From: Cryptomeria japonica
Taxonomy: Eukaryota; Streptophyta; Pinopsida; Cupressales; Cupressaceae
DNA: 64,000 bases
Direction: 5' to 3'
Assembly (NCBI RefSeq): GCF_030272615.1
Contig: NC_081413.1
Location: forward strand, 448,736,538 to 448,800,537
In this document: positions 46,815-57,860 of the stretch, piece by piece
How positions within the stretch are numbered: position 1 is the first letter of the stretch
Layout of the letters: each line of letters begins with the position of its first letter
Translations under genes and position numbers: made by a program
The notes under the pieces: model-generated
What the model was told of the DNA's origin: nothing
The model's input: only the letters and a program-made list of their open reading frames with translations
The model's database searches: none

Positions 46815-47840
46815 TTACTTGGAGAAATGCTCAGCTCTTCTGATTGTCGTTCGCAAGTTTCCGCAAGTTCTTCGCAATTTTCAGTCTTTTAGCATTGATC
46901 TGGTTCTTATGAAAATTCAATCAGTTCAACTGTAATCGTATGGGCAACTTGTGCACAGTTAATGTTCTGCGTCTACAATGGCTACTCAAGTGTTTAAACT
47001 TAATTGCAGATGTGACATTCCTCACTTGGGCCTTTAACTCTTTCGCGGGAAGTACAGTTCGATCAAAGTGATCATATTTCAAGTTATCAATGAAACCCTT
47101 GTCTTCGGCCGAGTGTTTAAATCTTTCATCGAAAGCCCATTTTCTTCAATATTATTCTTTCGGTGAGTAGCCCATGTCGAGAAGCCACTTTCAAGACTCA
47201 TCGAAATCATTCTTTCATCGACAAACTTTTTCGATAGGTCACTCGAAAGTTTCATCGAAATCATTCTTTCGATGAGTTCCTTTCTTCGGTGAAGGTTTAT
47301 GTATGTTCATCGACAGTCCTTTTCCATCAATATCCTCCTTTATCGATGAAACACCTCTTCTTTTGTTCGATGTTATGTCATCGATGAAAACTTGCATTTC
47401 GATGAATGCTTTATGAGCTTCTTCGGTAATGATATTCCTTCGAAATTACTTTTTGCCTTTTGTTTTTTACCTTTTCGATGAAACTTGGAGTATCGATGAG
47501 CGGTTTTCTGTATCCATCGAAGATGACTTTTTGCCGAAGTATTTTTGCTTGGCATTTTATGTACTTTGTTTCGATGAAAATACTCTTTCGATGAAGCTTC
47601 TTTTGAAATGCTCGATACAACTTGCTGGCCGAAAAATCTTTTAGTCTTTACACCTATGGAAATATATATTTTTTATACATATTTTTTATTTTCAAATATA
47701 GTGTCCAACAGCGGCTCTGACTGAGGATGGAGGCATATTGAATATGTCTTCAAGAATTCAGAATCTCTGGTTAGCGCAGATATATGGTGGTATTTACAAT
47801 GGAAATGGATCCTAATCTACTGTACATGTGATATAGTATG
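46815..47840 (-). other. E9 spacer between pol and extra ORF, with CGATGA/TCATCG motif field
   Basis: No coding motif. Bases about 47115-47600 hold some 13 copies of TCATCG or its complement CGATGA, far more than chance. Copies left of about 47260 are nearly all TCATCG on the plus strand; those to the right are mostly CGATGA. Rearranged 'cttcggtga' and 'tcggccga' words accompany them. It could host a promoter, splice or protein-binding region for the extra ORF, but nothing in the sequence proves this. Confidence 0.5.
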
Positions 47841-48238
47841 TTCAGAAAAAGAAGTTCTTTAAGAATTGCCCATGTACTGGCAATTCTTGGACCTCCCCTA
47901 TTGCATTTTGAAGCAAATAAGAATCCTCCCCTTTTTAATCTACGATCACATATGGGCCGATCCATAAGGCTTCAAATTTACCATGCTTGCCTTTGTCTTG
48001 ACTCCTGGCATTCCACATTAAAACCCAATCACCTACACAAAATTTTCTATTTGATGTCCTCTTGTCATATAACTTCTTCATTTGATTTTGAATTCTGACA
48101 TTCTGCTTTTGAGCTTCTGCCCTGACTTCATCAAGTTCTACTAACTGCATTATCCTTTCTTGTGATGGATCTTCAACATCTATCTCTTCTTGAGTCATGA
48201 ATCTGTATACAGGCAAGAGATTATCCAAAGGTAGTCTG
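47841..48238 (-). pseudogene. E9 integrase C-terminal part
   Basis: From the E10 junction the minus strand reads PLDNLLPVYRFMTQEEIDVE, QLVELDEVRAEAQKQNVRIQ and CVGDWVLMWNARSQDKGKHG then FEALWIGPYVI, the standard end of a gypsy integrase. A stop at 47935 is followed by a frame shift, after which ELPVHGQFLKNFFF ends at about 47841, a typical pol terminus. Residues encoded right of 48238 (GWGRASH...) belong to the E10 LTR and are not part of this gene. Confidence 0.85.
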
Positions 48239-51178
48239 TGTGAGGCCCTACCCCAACCCATCCTATCTCTTCAGTTATTTTCATTTTGGAACTATTTTGG
48301 ATACTAGTTTGGACACACTATGGATATAGAACTTTTCATGATTCCGCGATTTTGGTAACATTGATATATGTGGATGCTTCATTTCTATGCCTTGTGGATT
48401 ATAGAATATTATATGATTCTAGATTAGGGTAATGTTGTGATGATGCAGGTTATTATCTGAATTTCAGGATTTGATATAATGTTTGGAAAATGTTTGCATA
48501 TATTGTAGATGGATCAAATTTTGAGGATTATGAGGAAATTGCTTTGAATTGTGACAAATTATATTTCATAATGTCAAGTCTTTGTAGAATGAATGTATTG
48601 TATTCTGATTTTGTGATTTTATATATTATATGAGGCTATTTGGGAAGTACTAATGTTTAAATTGAGATGTGCAGGAAAATATCCATGTGACCATGGAAAT
48701 ATTAGGGAGAATCAAGCCTAGGCCAATGTGTGTTAGTAAAACCAGGGGTTGTCTATTTGGAGAGACAACACCCCGTATGTACTGTATTTTATTCGTAAAT
48801 GTAAAATGTTGCATGAGTGTAATTTGTATTTATTTGATTGATTAAATTGTTAAAGGGACAATTGCCATGGGGTTATTGTGATGTGGAATTATTTTGTAGT
48901 GTCACTTGACACCTATGTAGTATGTTGTGTTGGCAATTGTCATGTCACCTTTTTGAAAGTTTTATTTTTGTTAATGGTTATATCCCCTAATTATCCTTGA
49001 AGGAACCAAGAAATCTAGGTTAGAGAGCCACAAGGAAGGTCAACTTAGAGTTGACCCGTAGGTTAACTTCAGGTGGACTTTCTGAAGGTCAAATCAACTC
49101 CTAGAGTCAATTTTAGAGCTTTTCTATTAGGCCTCATGGGGTACCTATGGGTGAAGGCCAAAATTGGCCATGTGTCTTTCCCTTAGGACTTGTTTAACCA
49201 CCCAAAAAAGTGGTTTTCCCAAGATGGACGAATTCCATCTATAGGAGTGCCATCCTTGGAAGGAGAACCTTCTTGGAGATAGTAATCCCTCTTCCCCATT
49301 CCATTTCCCTTCTCTAGGCACCTAGGTTAGGGAGTGTGTAAGACCTAGGGAAGACCAACCCAATGGGAGATCACTCACTCTATCCAAGAGGTTGGAAGGA
49401 GTGAGAGAGGCCTTCTTAGGCTAAGAATGGAAGCTTAGTGAGCTAATCACCCACTCTCCATTCTTGGAGATTTTTTTGGGAAAACTTGGGAAAATAAAAG
49501 AGAAAACCAGTTTTAGGAATTAGAGGAATTTTGGAGGCCAAGGATTGCAGAAAGTTGTGTGGATTGGGCAGCTCATCTCCAACTAAGTTTAGCATACCTA
49601 TTGGCAGAATAAGGTTGGTTGTAATCTCCTCTTGGTTTTGTTGTTTATGTTAGTTATGTTGTTTTGTCAAGGAAAGAAATGCTTGTAAAGAAAGTATGTA
49701 TGTAAATTGTTGTTGAAGAAAATAATGTGTAGTTTCATTTCTATGTTTTTCTGTTTTGTGTTCTTGTTTTGGGAGTGTCCAAGATCTTCTACTCTTGGGA
49801 GAGTAGGATGATCTTGGGGTGGAAGAAGCATGACAGCCTTGGGTGAGAGGCTCTCCTTAAGGAGAGTGATCTCAAGGGTGTCCTTTGTGACCCTTGCTGC
49901 ATAGCCTTGTGTATGCATTTGGGGGTCATAAGGGGAGAGAAATGGCTTTGAGCCTTTGGGGGGGCATAAGGTGGTTGGGATGAATTCTGTTGAGTATTTT
50001 GTGTTGCCATGAGGTGGCTTGTGTTATATTTTTGGCTGCAGTCTCCCCAACGGTACTTGGTCCACTTCCACCCATAGATTGATCTCCACAAATGTGGTGA
50101 TAGTGTAGCTTGGGATGGGAAAGTGTATGTGTTGTGTGTTTGCCCTATTGTTATGTTGTATTGCTTGGTTGTAACCCGTCTAGGTCTTGATTCTCCTAGC
50201 TCGGGGGTGGCTTCTGGTAAGCCTAGGCTGGGAGGTGAGCATCCCATGGTCACAGTCCTAAAACTTTACTTGCAGGTGGCTTGGGGAAAAGGACTAGGAG
50301 TTGCAGACTTTGTGTTGCAGACTTCTATTTCAGATTTCTGATTTTTATTTAAATGCAGAAAAGAAGAAAGAAATGTAACCTTATGATTTGTAGCAAAAAG
50401 AAAAAAAGGAAGAGAAAGTGCAGATGTAAATATAGGACTTAAAATGATTCTGTTTCTGTTTAAATAAATGTAATTAATATTTTCTGTGTAAAAGATTAGA
50501 GAAAAAAAAAGGGACTGTTAGACTATTTACCCATTTTCGTATTTGGGTTATTGTAACTATCATTCTGGAAAAACAATGTAAATGTGACTTTTATTATATT
50601 TGATGACTATTGTGTTTGTTGTAGTCTACATTTAAATCTGGTTTGTAACATGTTATTTACTGCAATATTAAAGAAGAGAAAACAAAAAAAAAGGATGCAT
50701 TAGGAGTTCTTATTCAATATTTACTAGTTTTATTTACTGCAAATGTTAAAGAAAGAAAAAAAAAGAAGAAATGCAGTAGGGTTATTATTTACTTGCTTAG
50801 TTTTATATTCTGTTATTTTATGTCTATTAGAAAGAAAGGAGAACCAGTATTGCTTTATTGCTGTAGAAAGTTTAAATAAAAGAAAGAAATAAATAGATCT
50901 ATTCTAAATGCTGTTAGAAGACTAAAAACGGAATGTAGATGGTTAAAAACCTTAGATCAATATAAGGGTTTTTAACCCTATTACTTCAACATTTAGTCAT
51001 ATATATCTCTATATGTATATAGGTATATATATTGAAAATATATACCTATATAGATATAGAATATATATATGTATAAGCTCCCTGTATGTGCATACCCCTG
51101 TAACAACAGAATAAAGGATGCATTTTGGACTTGTGCATCTCTGTTTCAAACATATAAAAGAATTGCAGAATAAACTTC

Positions 51179-51180
<2 letters not shown>

Positions 51181-51216
<36 letters not shown>
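51181..51216. repeat. (AT)n microsatellite in E10 left LTR
   Basis: The right-LTR counterpart (about 60802-60848) is longer; this difference and those at 51325/60960 and 51957/61609 explain most of the 38-bp LTR length difference. Confidence 0.93.
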
Positions 51217-51219
<3 letters not shown>

Positions 51220-51440
51220 CATCTGAAAAACATACCCTGTAGATGTCTGTAGAACAAAACCAACAAAGACATTTATGTTATGATCTGATCATAACAATGG
51301 ATATATGTGTATTTAAACATATATATATATATATTCGATATATTCAAAAAAAATCACATCTTATAACATGTTTTTATCAACCCACGAATATATTTAAATG
51401 AATAACAAAAAAAAATCTTGTAATAACATTGTTGGCCGAA

Positions 51441-51691
51441 CCACTGTGTGTAAACACAGTGGACGGCTCTCGGGCCGCGCCACTGTGTTTACCCACAGTG
51501 GACGGCACGGCAAGGCCGAGCCACTGTGTGTAAACACAGTGGGCGGTGCTTGGGCCGCGCCACTGTGCTTACCCACAGTGGACGACACAGAGGGTGCCGC
51601 CACTGTGTGTAAGCACAGTGGATGGTCTGCGGCCGCCACTGTGCTTATACACAGTGGACGGCACTTCCGTCACTGTGTATAAACACAGTGG
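51441..51691 (+). repeat. Array of seven palindromic hairpins in E10 left LTR
   Basis: Each unit is CCACTGTG + 6 bases + CACAGTGG (the last begins TCACTGTG). Starts: 51441, 51480, 51521, 51560, 51600, 51636 and 51670, a period of 34-41 bp. The six-base loops alternate between TGTAAA/TGTAAG (units 1, 3, 5) and TTTACC/CTTACC/CTTATA (units 2, 4, 6), close to reverse complements of each other. Spacers are GC-rich and partly repeated ('gggccgcgc'). Confidence 0.92.
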
Positions 51692-51835
51692 CGACCGGGA
51701 GAGCCCCGCGCCGCCTCCTCCCCTCATTTCCCCCTCTACGAAACCCTCCGCCGTGCCCTAGCTCCGCCGTACCTGCGATCTCCAAACCAAAAACAACAAA
51801 GGGGGACAAACAATAAAATAAAGGGGTTTAATAAA

Positions 51836-51935
51836 CCCTAACCCATTTCGGGTTAGGGTATGAAATGATGAATAAAATAAAATAAGAGTAATATATATAA
51901 AAAATGCAACCCTAACCCAATTTCGGGTTAGGGTT
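51836..51935. repeat. Two telomere-motif inverted repeats in E10 left LTR
   Basis: CCCTAACCC-atttc-GGGTTAGGG at about 51836-51858, and (A)CCCTAACCC-aatttc-GGGTTAGGG(TT) at about 51909-51935. The right-LTR copies are at about 61490-61512 and 61563-61589. Each can fold into a nine-base-pair stem. Confidence 0.88.
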
Positions 51936-51952
51936 AGCATTTTAATAATAAT

Positions 51953-51988
<36 letters not shown>

Positions 51989-52929
51989 GGAGATTTAGAT
52001 TGGTGTATTATAATTTGATTTTTAATTTATAATGAGGGTTAGTAAATAAGAATTTATACTGTGATTTTATATATATATAAAGAATTTTAAATTGGGATTT
52101 TAAAGTTAGATTTTAGTATATAATTTGGGGTTAAGTTTATAATTGAAATATTATGGAAATTTAAACCCTGATTTTAATAATTGAATTATTATGGGATTTT
52201 AGACTTTTGATTTTAATATATATAAATATGGGGTTAATTTAATAATTGAACAATTATAAGTTCCCATTCCGTAGAAATTTTAAATTTCAATTAATTCAAG
52301 GGGGTTAATAATATAGGACTATTATAGTTGGATAAACTATACGTTTAATCCAGCAATATATTTAATTAAGCAATGGACTTACCCCCCCCATGTAATTGGA
52401 CGATAGGAAAATTTGAAAGAAGGAATTTGTAAATTTAGGAACCTTAAGCCCTTGAGATCGATTTTTGGTCGGATTGAAAATTATTTGACAAAATCAAGGG
52501 GTTTAGGGAAGATCAAAATTGGCCTTAGCTCATTGTCGGTTTTAGTGGGCAAATGACATTGTAGTAATTCGAAACCCTCATCGGGTGGATGTGTATAATA
52601 AATTTTATAAAAGTATCAAATAATCATTAGCAATATCATTATATGACCTGGAATGATTTAATACGTCTAGATAGCCAATTTTCCCTTGATTTAATTAGCG
52701 ACAGCTTGTCTTAGGTAATTGAGCTAGCTGACTAAATCCTTGAGGCTAATTAATCCCCTCCCAACAAGTCGCTCGCTCGAGTTGGTTAATTTCTCCAACC
52801 TTGGAAGTAAATATAGTTACATCATGGATAAAACAAAACTTTAATATTAGGATTTATAGCGAGTTCATGACGTCAAAAAAAAAAATTTGTTGTTCCATTT
52901 TTGTGCCCTAAAGTTTGGGCACGACATTT

Positions 52930-52941
52930 TGGTATCAGAGC
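52930..52941 (+). other. E10 primer-binding site
   Basis: TGGTATCAGAGC, the common tRNA-iMet-type primer site of plant elements, three bases after the LTR end. Confidence 0.95.
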
Positions 52942-53098
52942 AAGGTTTCCAACACTAGGAACCTTTCTCCATTACGTTTCGCTTTAATTATCTAAATTAA
53001 TCAAATATTTTCTTAAACGGAAAATAAAAATATAAATATATGAAAATTGAATTATTTAAATTAATTGTTTATTTATTTTATTTTTGTTTCCTCATAGG
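52942..53098 (+). other. E10 5' leader
   Basis: AT-rich, no ORF. It ends 'tttttgtttcctcatagg' right before the gag ATG, which resembles a 3' splice acceptor (pyrimidine tract plus TAG|G). Confidence 0.5.
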
Positions 53099-54409
53099 AT
53101 GCCTCCGACTACGCGACAAGCTCGCAAGCGTGGAAGGGGTCCTAGGCGTACACGTATGGCACGCGAGGATGTTGCTAGGGCGGAACCGGTTCCAGAAGGG
53201 AACCCGGAAGCACCTCCCGAACCACCGGTTGACCCTAACCGAGACATCTTGCTAGCTCTTCAGAACTTGATTGGGATAGTGCAGGACAGGCTTCCAGCAG
53301 TGGACCGTCATGCAGATAATCAGAACTCAGGGAGTCATAGATCAGTGGATAGGGAACGGAGTAGGAGTCCACCTCCTAATTCCGTAGAGGGTGAGGCAGA
53401 GCATGAGCCAGAGTCCGTTCACCTGCCCGAACCCCCTCCAGTAGCAGCACCTGTGTACTTTGAGAGAGCACGTCAGGAACCAGGAGACCTGATTAGAGAG
53501 GTTTTACGCCTCCAGCCGCCATCTTTTGGAGGCACTACTGATGGAGTAGAGGCTGAGGCATGGCTTTTAAGCCTAGATCGGTGCTTCGCATTGCGATCTT
53601 ATGAAAGCAATCTGAAGGCACGCGTTGCAGTCCACCTTCTGAGATCGACAGCCTCCACATGGTGGAAGCAAGAGGAATTCAAGTGCGGACTCACTGCAGA
53701 TACCATCACATGGGAAATCTTCAGAGAGAGGTTCAGAGAGAGGTACTTGTCAGAGCACTTCCGGTAGCGTAGGATCGATGAGTTCCATGACCTCCAGCAG
53801 AAGGGTCTCACAGTGACCCAGTACGAGAGTAAGTTTATTGAGCTCCTACCTTATGTAGATTACCTGAAGGACGAGAAGCTACTCGTCAACCGATTTGTTA
53901 GGGGACTTAATGCTGGGATAGCAGGACCAGTGAGGATGGCCGCTCCAGGGAGCCTTCGGGTTGCCGTAGAGAAGGCCCTTATAGCCGAGGAGATTCAGAT
54001 CAGGCCACAGGACACGAGGGATCGGTTCCAGAACCGAAACCCAGCTCCCCAGCCTTTCGGGTTTCAGAAACCCCATTGGAAAGGCAACCACAGAAATGTT
54101 TCGGGGTCCCATAAACCCCCTCCTCCACAGCAGTCACAGCAGAATCAGAGACAGAGGCCACCTCAGGGACAGCAGGGCTCCAGGCCCAAACAGTGGCAGT
54201 CACAGGGTCCTAGGCGTGACCAGAGAGTACAGGGTACATACACACCCCCGGCACGGGCTCAGCAGTCCTCCAGGGGTGGGTACAGTGGTTCTAGCCGGAC
54301 AGGTGGGCATCCTTTTACTAGGCCTCAGGGCGCACAGTTTCAGGCACGCGGTGCTTGCTTCACGTGTGGAGCCATGGGGCACATGGCGAGAGAGTGTCCA
54401 CAGGGATAG
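53099..54409 (+). CDS. gag: E10 Gag, one internal in-frame UAG
   Basis: The ATG at 53099 (MPPTTRQARKRGRGPRRTRM) gives a basic N-terminus; the apparent earlier start at 53084 is a TTG codon and is rejected. The Gag domain spans about residues 145-290 (PPSFGGTTDGVEAEAWLLSL; RSTASTWWKQEEF; RERFRERYLSEHFR; LTVTQYESKFIELLPYVDY). A Gln/Pro/Arg-rich region follows and ends in a zinc knuckle CFTCGAMGHMAREC. A TAG at 53765-53767 interrupts the Gag domain in frame; the sequence resumes at once in the same frame and is otherwise intact. A second TAG at 54407-54409 closes gag. Forms the capsid-like particle that packages the element RNA in the cytoplasm. Confidence 0.9.
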
Positions 54410-57400
54410 ATGACAGGGAATCAGAGGATGGCAACATCAGAGCCTACAGTTGGGGACATGGGCAAGACCCATAGAGTCTTCGCAGCGGTTGATAACCGCC
54501 AGGCAGAGCACCAGGCTGCAGGTAAGGTCAGAGGTAGTAGTATTTCTATATTATTTGACTCAGGAGCGACTGACTCCTTTATATCTCCATTGGTTGTGGA
54601 GCGTTGTGGGCTAGTGGCAGTAAGGCAAAGTGTCAGCTGGGAAGTGGAGTTAGCTTCAGGGGCTAGAGTGTCAGTGGATTCAGAGGTTAGGGGATGTCCG
54701 CTCCAGATTGGTAATACCACCACCTTAGTAGACCTTAGAGTTACACCACTCGGATCTTATGGCGTCGTACTTGGCATGGATTGGCTTTACGCCCACAGAG
54801 CCAAGATGGGTTGTCGCTTGAAAAAGGTCGAGTGTGAGGATGATCATGGTGCTCCCATAGTAATCACTGGGATTCAGAGACCCGTGTCTCTTCGTATGAT
54901 ATCCGCAATGCAGCTTAAGCGGAGCATGCGGAAGGGATGCCAGTTGTTTGCCATCACAATCAGTGACCGAGAGGAAGAAGATGAGAAGGAGCCATCCATA
55001 GATGATCACCCCATCCTTGAGGCATTTGCAGATGTGTTTCCTGATGAGCTACCTGGCATGCCGCCCAGCAGGGAGATTGACTTCCACATAGATTTGGTAC
55101 CAGGAGCCGAGCCAGTTTCGAGGGCACCTTATAGGATGACCACTCATGAGCTTAATGAGCTCAAGATGCAGCTAGAGGAACTCTTAGAGAAGGGTCACAT
55201 CCGCCCTAGCGTCTCTCCTTGGGGCGCACCAGTCATCTTCGTGAAGAAGAAAGATGGATCCCTTCGGTTATGCATGGACTACAGGCAACTGAATAAAGTA
55301 ACCATCAAGAACCGCTATCCCTTACCGAGGATCGATGATTTGTTTGATCAGCTTCAGGGTGCCAAAGTGTTTTCCAAAATAGACCTGAAGTCAGGATATC
55401 ACCAGTTGAGAATTGTGGAAAGTGATATCCACAAGACTGCGTTTCGCACCAGATATGGCCACTATGAGTTCACTGTGGTCCCATTCGGTCTTACGAATGC
55501 TCTAGCTGTATTCATGAGTCTCATGAATGGGGTATTCCGCACCTTCCTTGACCGATTTGTGATAGTGTTCCTCGATGACATATTGATCTATTCCCGAAAT
55601 GAGCAGGAGCATGAGGAGCATTTGAGGCAGGTTTTGCAGTGTTTGAGGGACAACCAGTTGTTCGGCAGTTTGTCGAAGTGTGCTTTCTTTAGATCAGAGG
55701 TCAAGTACCTAGGGCATGTTATATCCGGTGATGGGATCTCAGTCGACCCATCAAAGATTAGAGCCATCATGGATTGGCCGACACCTACCAGTGTGACAGA
55801 AGTCAGGAGCTTCATGGGTTTAGCAGGATACTATAGGCGTTTTGTGGAGGGATTTTCCAAAGTTGCACACCCCATCACATCCCTCCAGCGAAAAGGGAAG
55901 AAATTCGAGTGGACAGAGAAGTGTGAGAGGGCTTTTCAGGATCTAAAAAGGGCACTTACTAGTGCACCTATCCTTATTGTGCCAGACCCCACGGCCGACT
56001 TCATGGTATGGACGGATGCTTCCTTAGATGGATTGGGAGCAGTTCTTATGCAGGAGGGTAGGGTTATAGCATACGAGTCTAGGAAACTTAAGACTCATGA
56101 GCTTAACTACCCTACGCATGACCTAGAGCTTGCAGCAGTTGTACATGCACTTGTGAGGTGGAGACACTTCCTCTTAGGTCATCACTTCGAGCTTCATTCA
56201 GACCATCAGAGTTTGCAGTATATCTTCACCCAACCTAACCTTAATGCACGTCAGAGGAGATGGACGGAGTTCCTTTGTGAGTATGATTTTGATGTTCATT
56301 ACATCAAAGGAAAGGAGAATGTGGTCACAGATGCTCTAAGTAGGAGACGACATGAGGTTTACACCATATCCATGAGCACTGATTTGAGAGACCGTATTTT
56401 GCAGCAATTGCCAGAGGATGATTGGTATCTAGAGGTTTGTCAGAGGATCCGTAATCAGGAGACCCTGGAGGGGAAGTTTGTGGACTACTCTTTGGAGTCC
56501 GATGGTTTATTACGCCATAGAGGGCGCATTTATGTACCCTCTCCTGGGGGTTTGCGAGATTTCATTATCATGGAGGCTCATAGAGCTCCGTATGCAGCGC
56601 ATCCCAGGGTTAAGAAGATGCATGCTGACTTGAGGCAGCTATATCATTGGCCAGGAATGCGGCAGCTTATCGCCGAGTTAGTAGCCCGATGCCTTGAGTG
56701 TCAGAGAGTCAAGGCAGAGCACCGCCATCCAGGTGGGTTACTCCAGTCCCATGCTATACCAGAGTGGAAATGGGATACTATATCCATGGACTTCATTATT
56801 GGTCTTCCTATGTCATCTCGTCGCCATGATGCTATCTTGGTGACAGTTGACAAATTGACCAAAGTAGCCCACTTCTCACCAGTCCGGACTACCTTCACAG
56901 CTCCAGCAGTGGCACAGGTGTTCTTACGGGACATTGTTAGGCTTCATGGTGTCCCACGCAAGATTATCTCTGATAGGGATTCTCTCTTTACATCTTCCTT
57001 TTGGAAGGCATTACAGACAGCGTTGGGCACCAAGCTCAACTTTAGCACCGCCTATCATCCAGAGACAGATGGACAGACAGAGCGGGTTAACCAGGTGTTA
57101 GAGGATATGCTCCGCATGTACGTCATGGATCATCAGACCCGATGGGAGGAGTACCTGCATTTAGTAGAATTTGCCTATAATAATGGGCATCACACTTCTT
57201 TGGGGATGCCACCCTTTCAGGCTTTGTACGGCAGACCATGCAGGACACCTTTGATTTGGGATCGTATTGAGGACAGAGTGGCCATAGGCCCTGAGTTGGT
57301 CCGGGATATGGAGCAGCAGGTAATTTTGATTAGACAGCGCCTTAGAGAGCCACAGGATAGGCAGAAGAAATATGCAAATGCAAAGAGGATAGACCGGAGT

Positions 57401-57850
57401 TACATGGTTGGGGACAGAGTTTTCCTGAGAGTGCGACCGCATAAGAGTCCAATCCGCTATGGAAAGGGTTCTAAGCTCGCACCTCGCTTTGTTGGACCAT
57501 TCGAGATCCTTGAGAGGATAGGACCAGTTGCTTATCGCCTAGCTTTGCCACCTAGCCTGTCACGCATCCACGATGTGTTTCATGTGTCAGTTTTGAGAAA
57601 ATATATCTATGATGAGTCTCATATTTTAGATTGGGATGCCTTGCAGGTGGAGTCGGACGGGCAGTTAGCCTTGGAGCCCATTCGCATTTTGGCACGCCGG
57701 ACGTTGGCCCTTCGAGGTCGAGAGCTAGACCAGGTTAGGGTCCAGTGGGATTCCTATGATGAGGTTACAGCTTCATGGGAGGATACAGCACGTATGAGAT
57801 CACAGTACCCTCATCTTTTTGATGAACTCCAGGAGGACGTTCATGCCTAG
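54410..57850 (+). CDS. pol: E10 Pol: protease, RT, RNase H, integrase, chromodomain
   Basis: 1146 codons, in the same frame as gag and beginning with ATG directly after its TAG. The protease active site is [10 protein letters not shown] (Asp at ~50). RT spans ~230-420 ([27 protein letters not shown], catalytic Asp pair ~389-390). RNase H starts near 530 ([14 protein letters not shown]). The integrase zinc-binding domain is ~722-765 ([21 protein letters not shown]). The integrase triad is Asp ~793 (MDFIIGLP), Asp ~853 (IISDRDSLF) and Glu ~889 ([10 protein letters not shown]). The C-terminal ~1070-1140 ([36 protein letters not shown]) is chromodomain-like, a hallmark of chromoviruses that may target insertion to modified chromatin. 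In [13 protein letters not shown] has Ala where Pro is usual. All catalytic residues are present; stop at 57848-57850. Confidence 0.96.
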   Translation: MTGNQRMATSEPTVGDMGKTHRVFAAVDNRQAEHQAAGKVRGSSISILFDSGATDSFISPLVVERCGLVAVRQSVSWEVELASGARVSVDSEVRGCPLQIGNTTTLVDLRVTPLGSYGVVLGMDWLYAHRAKMGCRLKKVECEDDHGAPIVITGIQRPVSLRMISAMQLKRSMRKGCQLFAITISDREEEDEKEPSIDDHPILEAFADVFPDELPGMPPSREIDFHIDLVPGAEPVSRAPYRMTTHELNELKMQLEELLEKGHIRPSVSPWGAPVIFVKKKDGSLRLCMDYRQLNKVTIKNRYPLPRIDDLFDQLQGAKVFSKIDLKSGYHQLRIVESDIHKTAFRTRYGHYEFTVVPFGLTNALAVFMSLMNGVFRTFLDRFVIVFLDDILIYSRNEQEHEEHLRQVLQCLRDNQLFGSLSKCAFFRSEVKYLGHVISGDGISVDPSKIRAIMDWPTPTSVTEVRSFMGLAGYYRRFVEGFSKVAHPITSLQRKGKKFEWTEKCERAFQDLKRALTSAPILIVPDPTADFMVWTDASLDGLGAVLMQEGRVIAYESRKLKTHELNYPTHDLELAAVVHALVRWRHFLLGHHFELHSDHQSLQYIFTQPNLNARQRRWTEFLCEYDFDVHYIKGKENVVTDALSRRRHEVYTISMSTDLRDRILQQLPEDDWYLEVCQRIRNQETLEGKFVDYSLESDGLLRHRGRIYVPSPGGLRDFIIMEAHRAPYAAHPRVKKMHADLRQLYHWPGMRQLIAELVARCLECQRVKAEHRHPGGLLQSHAIPEWKWDTISMDFIIGLPMSSRRHDAILVTVDKLTKVAHFSPVRTTFTAPAVAQVFLRDIVRLHGVPRKIISDRDSLFTSSFWKALQTALGTKLNFSTAYHPETDGQTERVNQVLEDMLRMYVMDHQTRWEEYLHLVEFAYNNGHHTSLGMPPFQALYGRPCRTPLIWDRIEDRVAIGPELVRDMEQQVILIRQRLREPQDRQKKYANAKRIDRSYMVGDRVFLRVRPHKSPIRYGKGSKLAPRFVGPFEILERIGPVAYRLALPPSLSRIHDVFHVSVLRKYIYDESHILDWDALQVESDGQLALEPIRILARRTLALRGRELDQVRVQWDSYDEVTASWEDTARMRSQYPHLFDELQEDVHA

Positions 57851-57860
57851 AGGGGGAGGG
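57851..57860 (+). other. E10 polypurine tract
   Basis: AGGGGGAGGG between the pol stop and the right LTR: plus-strand primer for reverse transcription. Confidence 0.95.

Larger units (their letters stand above)
48239..52926 (+). repeat. E10 left (5') LTR
   Basis: 4688 bp. Notable content: (AT)n at 51181-51216, a seven-hairpin array (51441-51691), two telomere-motif inverted repeats (about 51836-51858 and 51909-51935) and (AT)n at about 51957-51984. The 154-codon minus-strand frame at 49789-50253 recurs unchanged in the right LTR only because the LTRs are near-identical; it has no family motif. Confidence 0.97.

Noticed and set aside
47935-48261. 108-codon ORF starting GWGRASHRLPL as a gene of its own
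   Set aside because: Its first residues come from the E10 LTR; the rest is the split E9 integrase C-terminus.
49789-50253. 154-codon antisense ORF repeated at 59411-59875
   Set aside because: Its recurrence follows from LTR identity; no family motif, no start context and composition like surrounding non-coding LTR.
51441-51691. CRISPR-like regular repeat-spacer pattern
   Set aside because: Repeats are palindromes with short, mutually similar GC-rich spacers, present in both LTRs of a eukaryotic retrotransposon; no cas genes and no prokaryotic context.
51398-51816. Several overlapping open frames (both strands) over the hairpin array
   Set aside because: Open in many frames because the GC-rich palindromic repeat lacks stop codons; the encoded peptides are just the repeat translated.
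53084-53098. Gag start at 53084
   Set aside because: The codon is TTG; the first ATG is at 53099 and gives the basic N-terminus expected.
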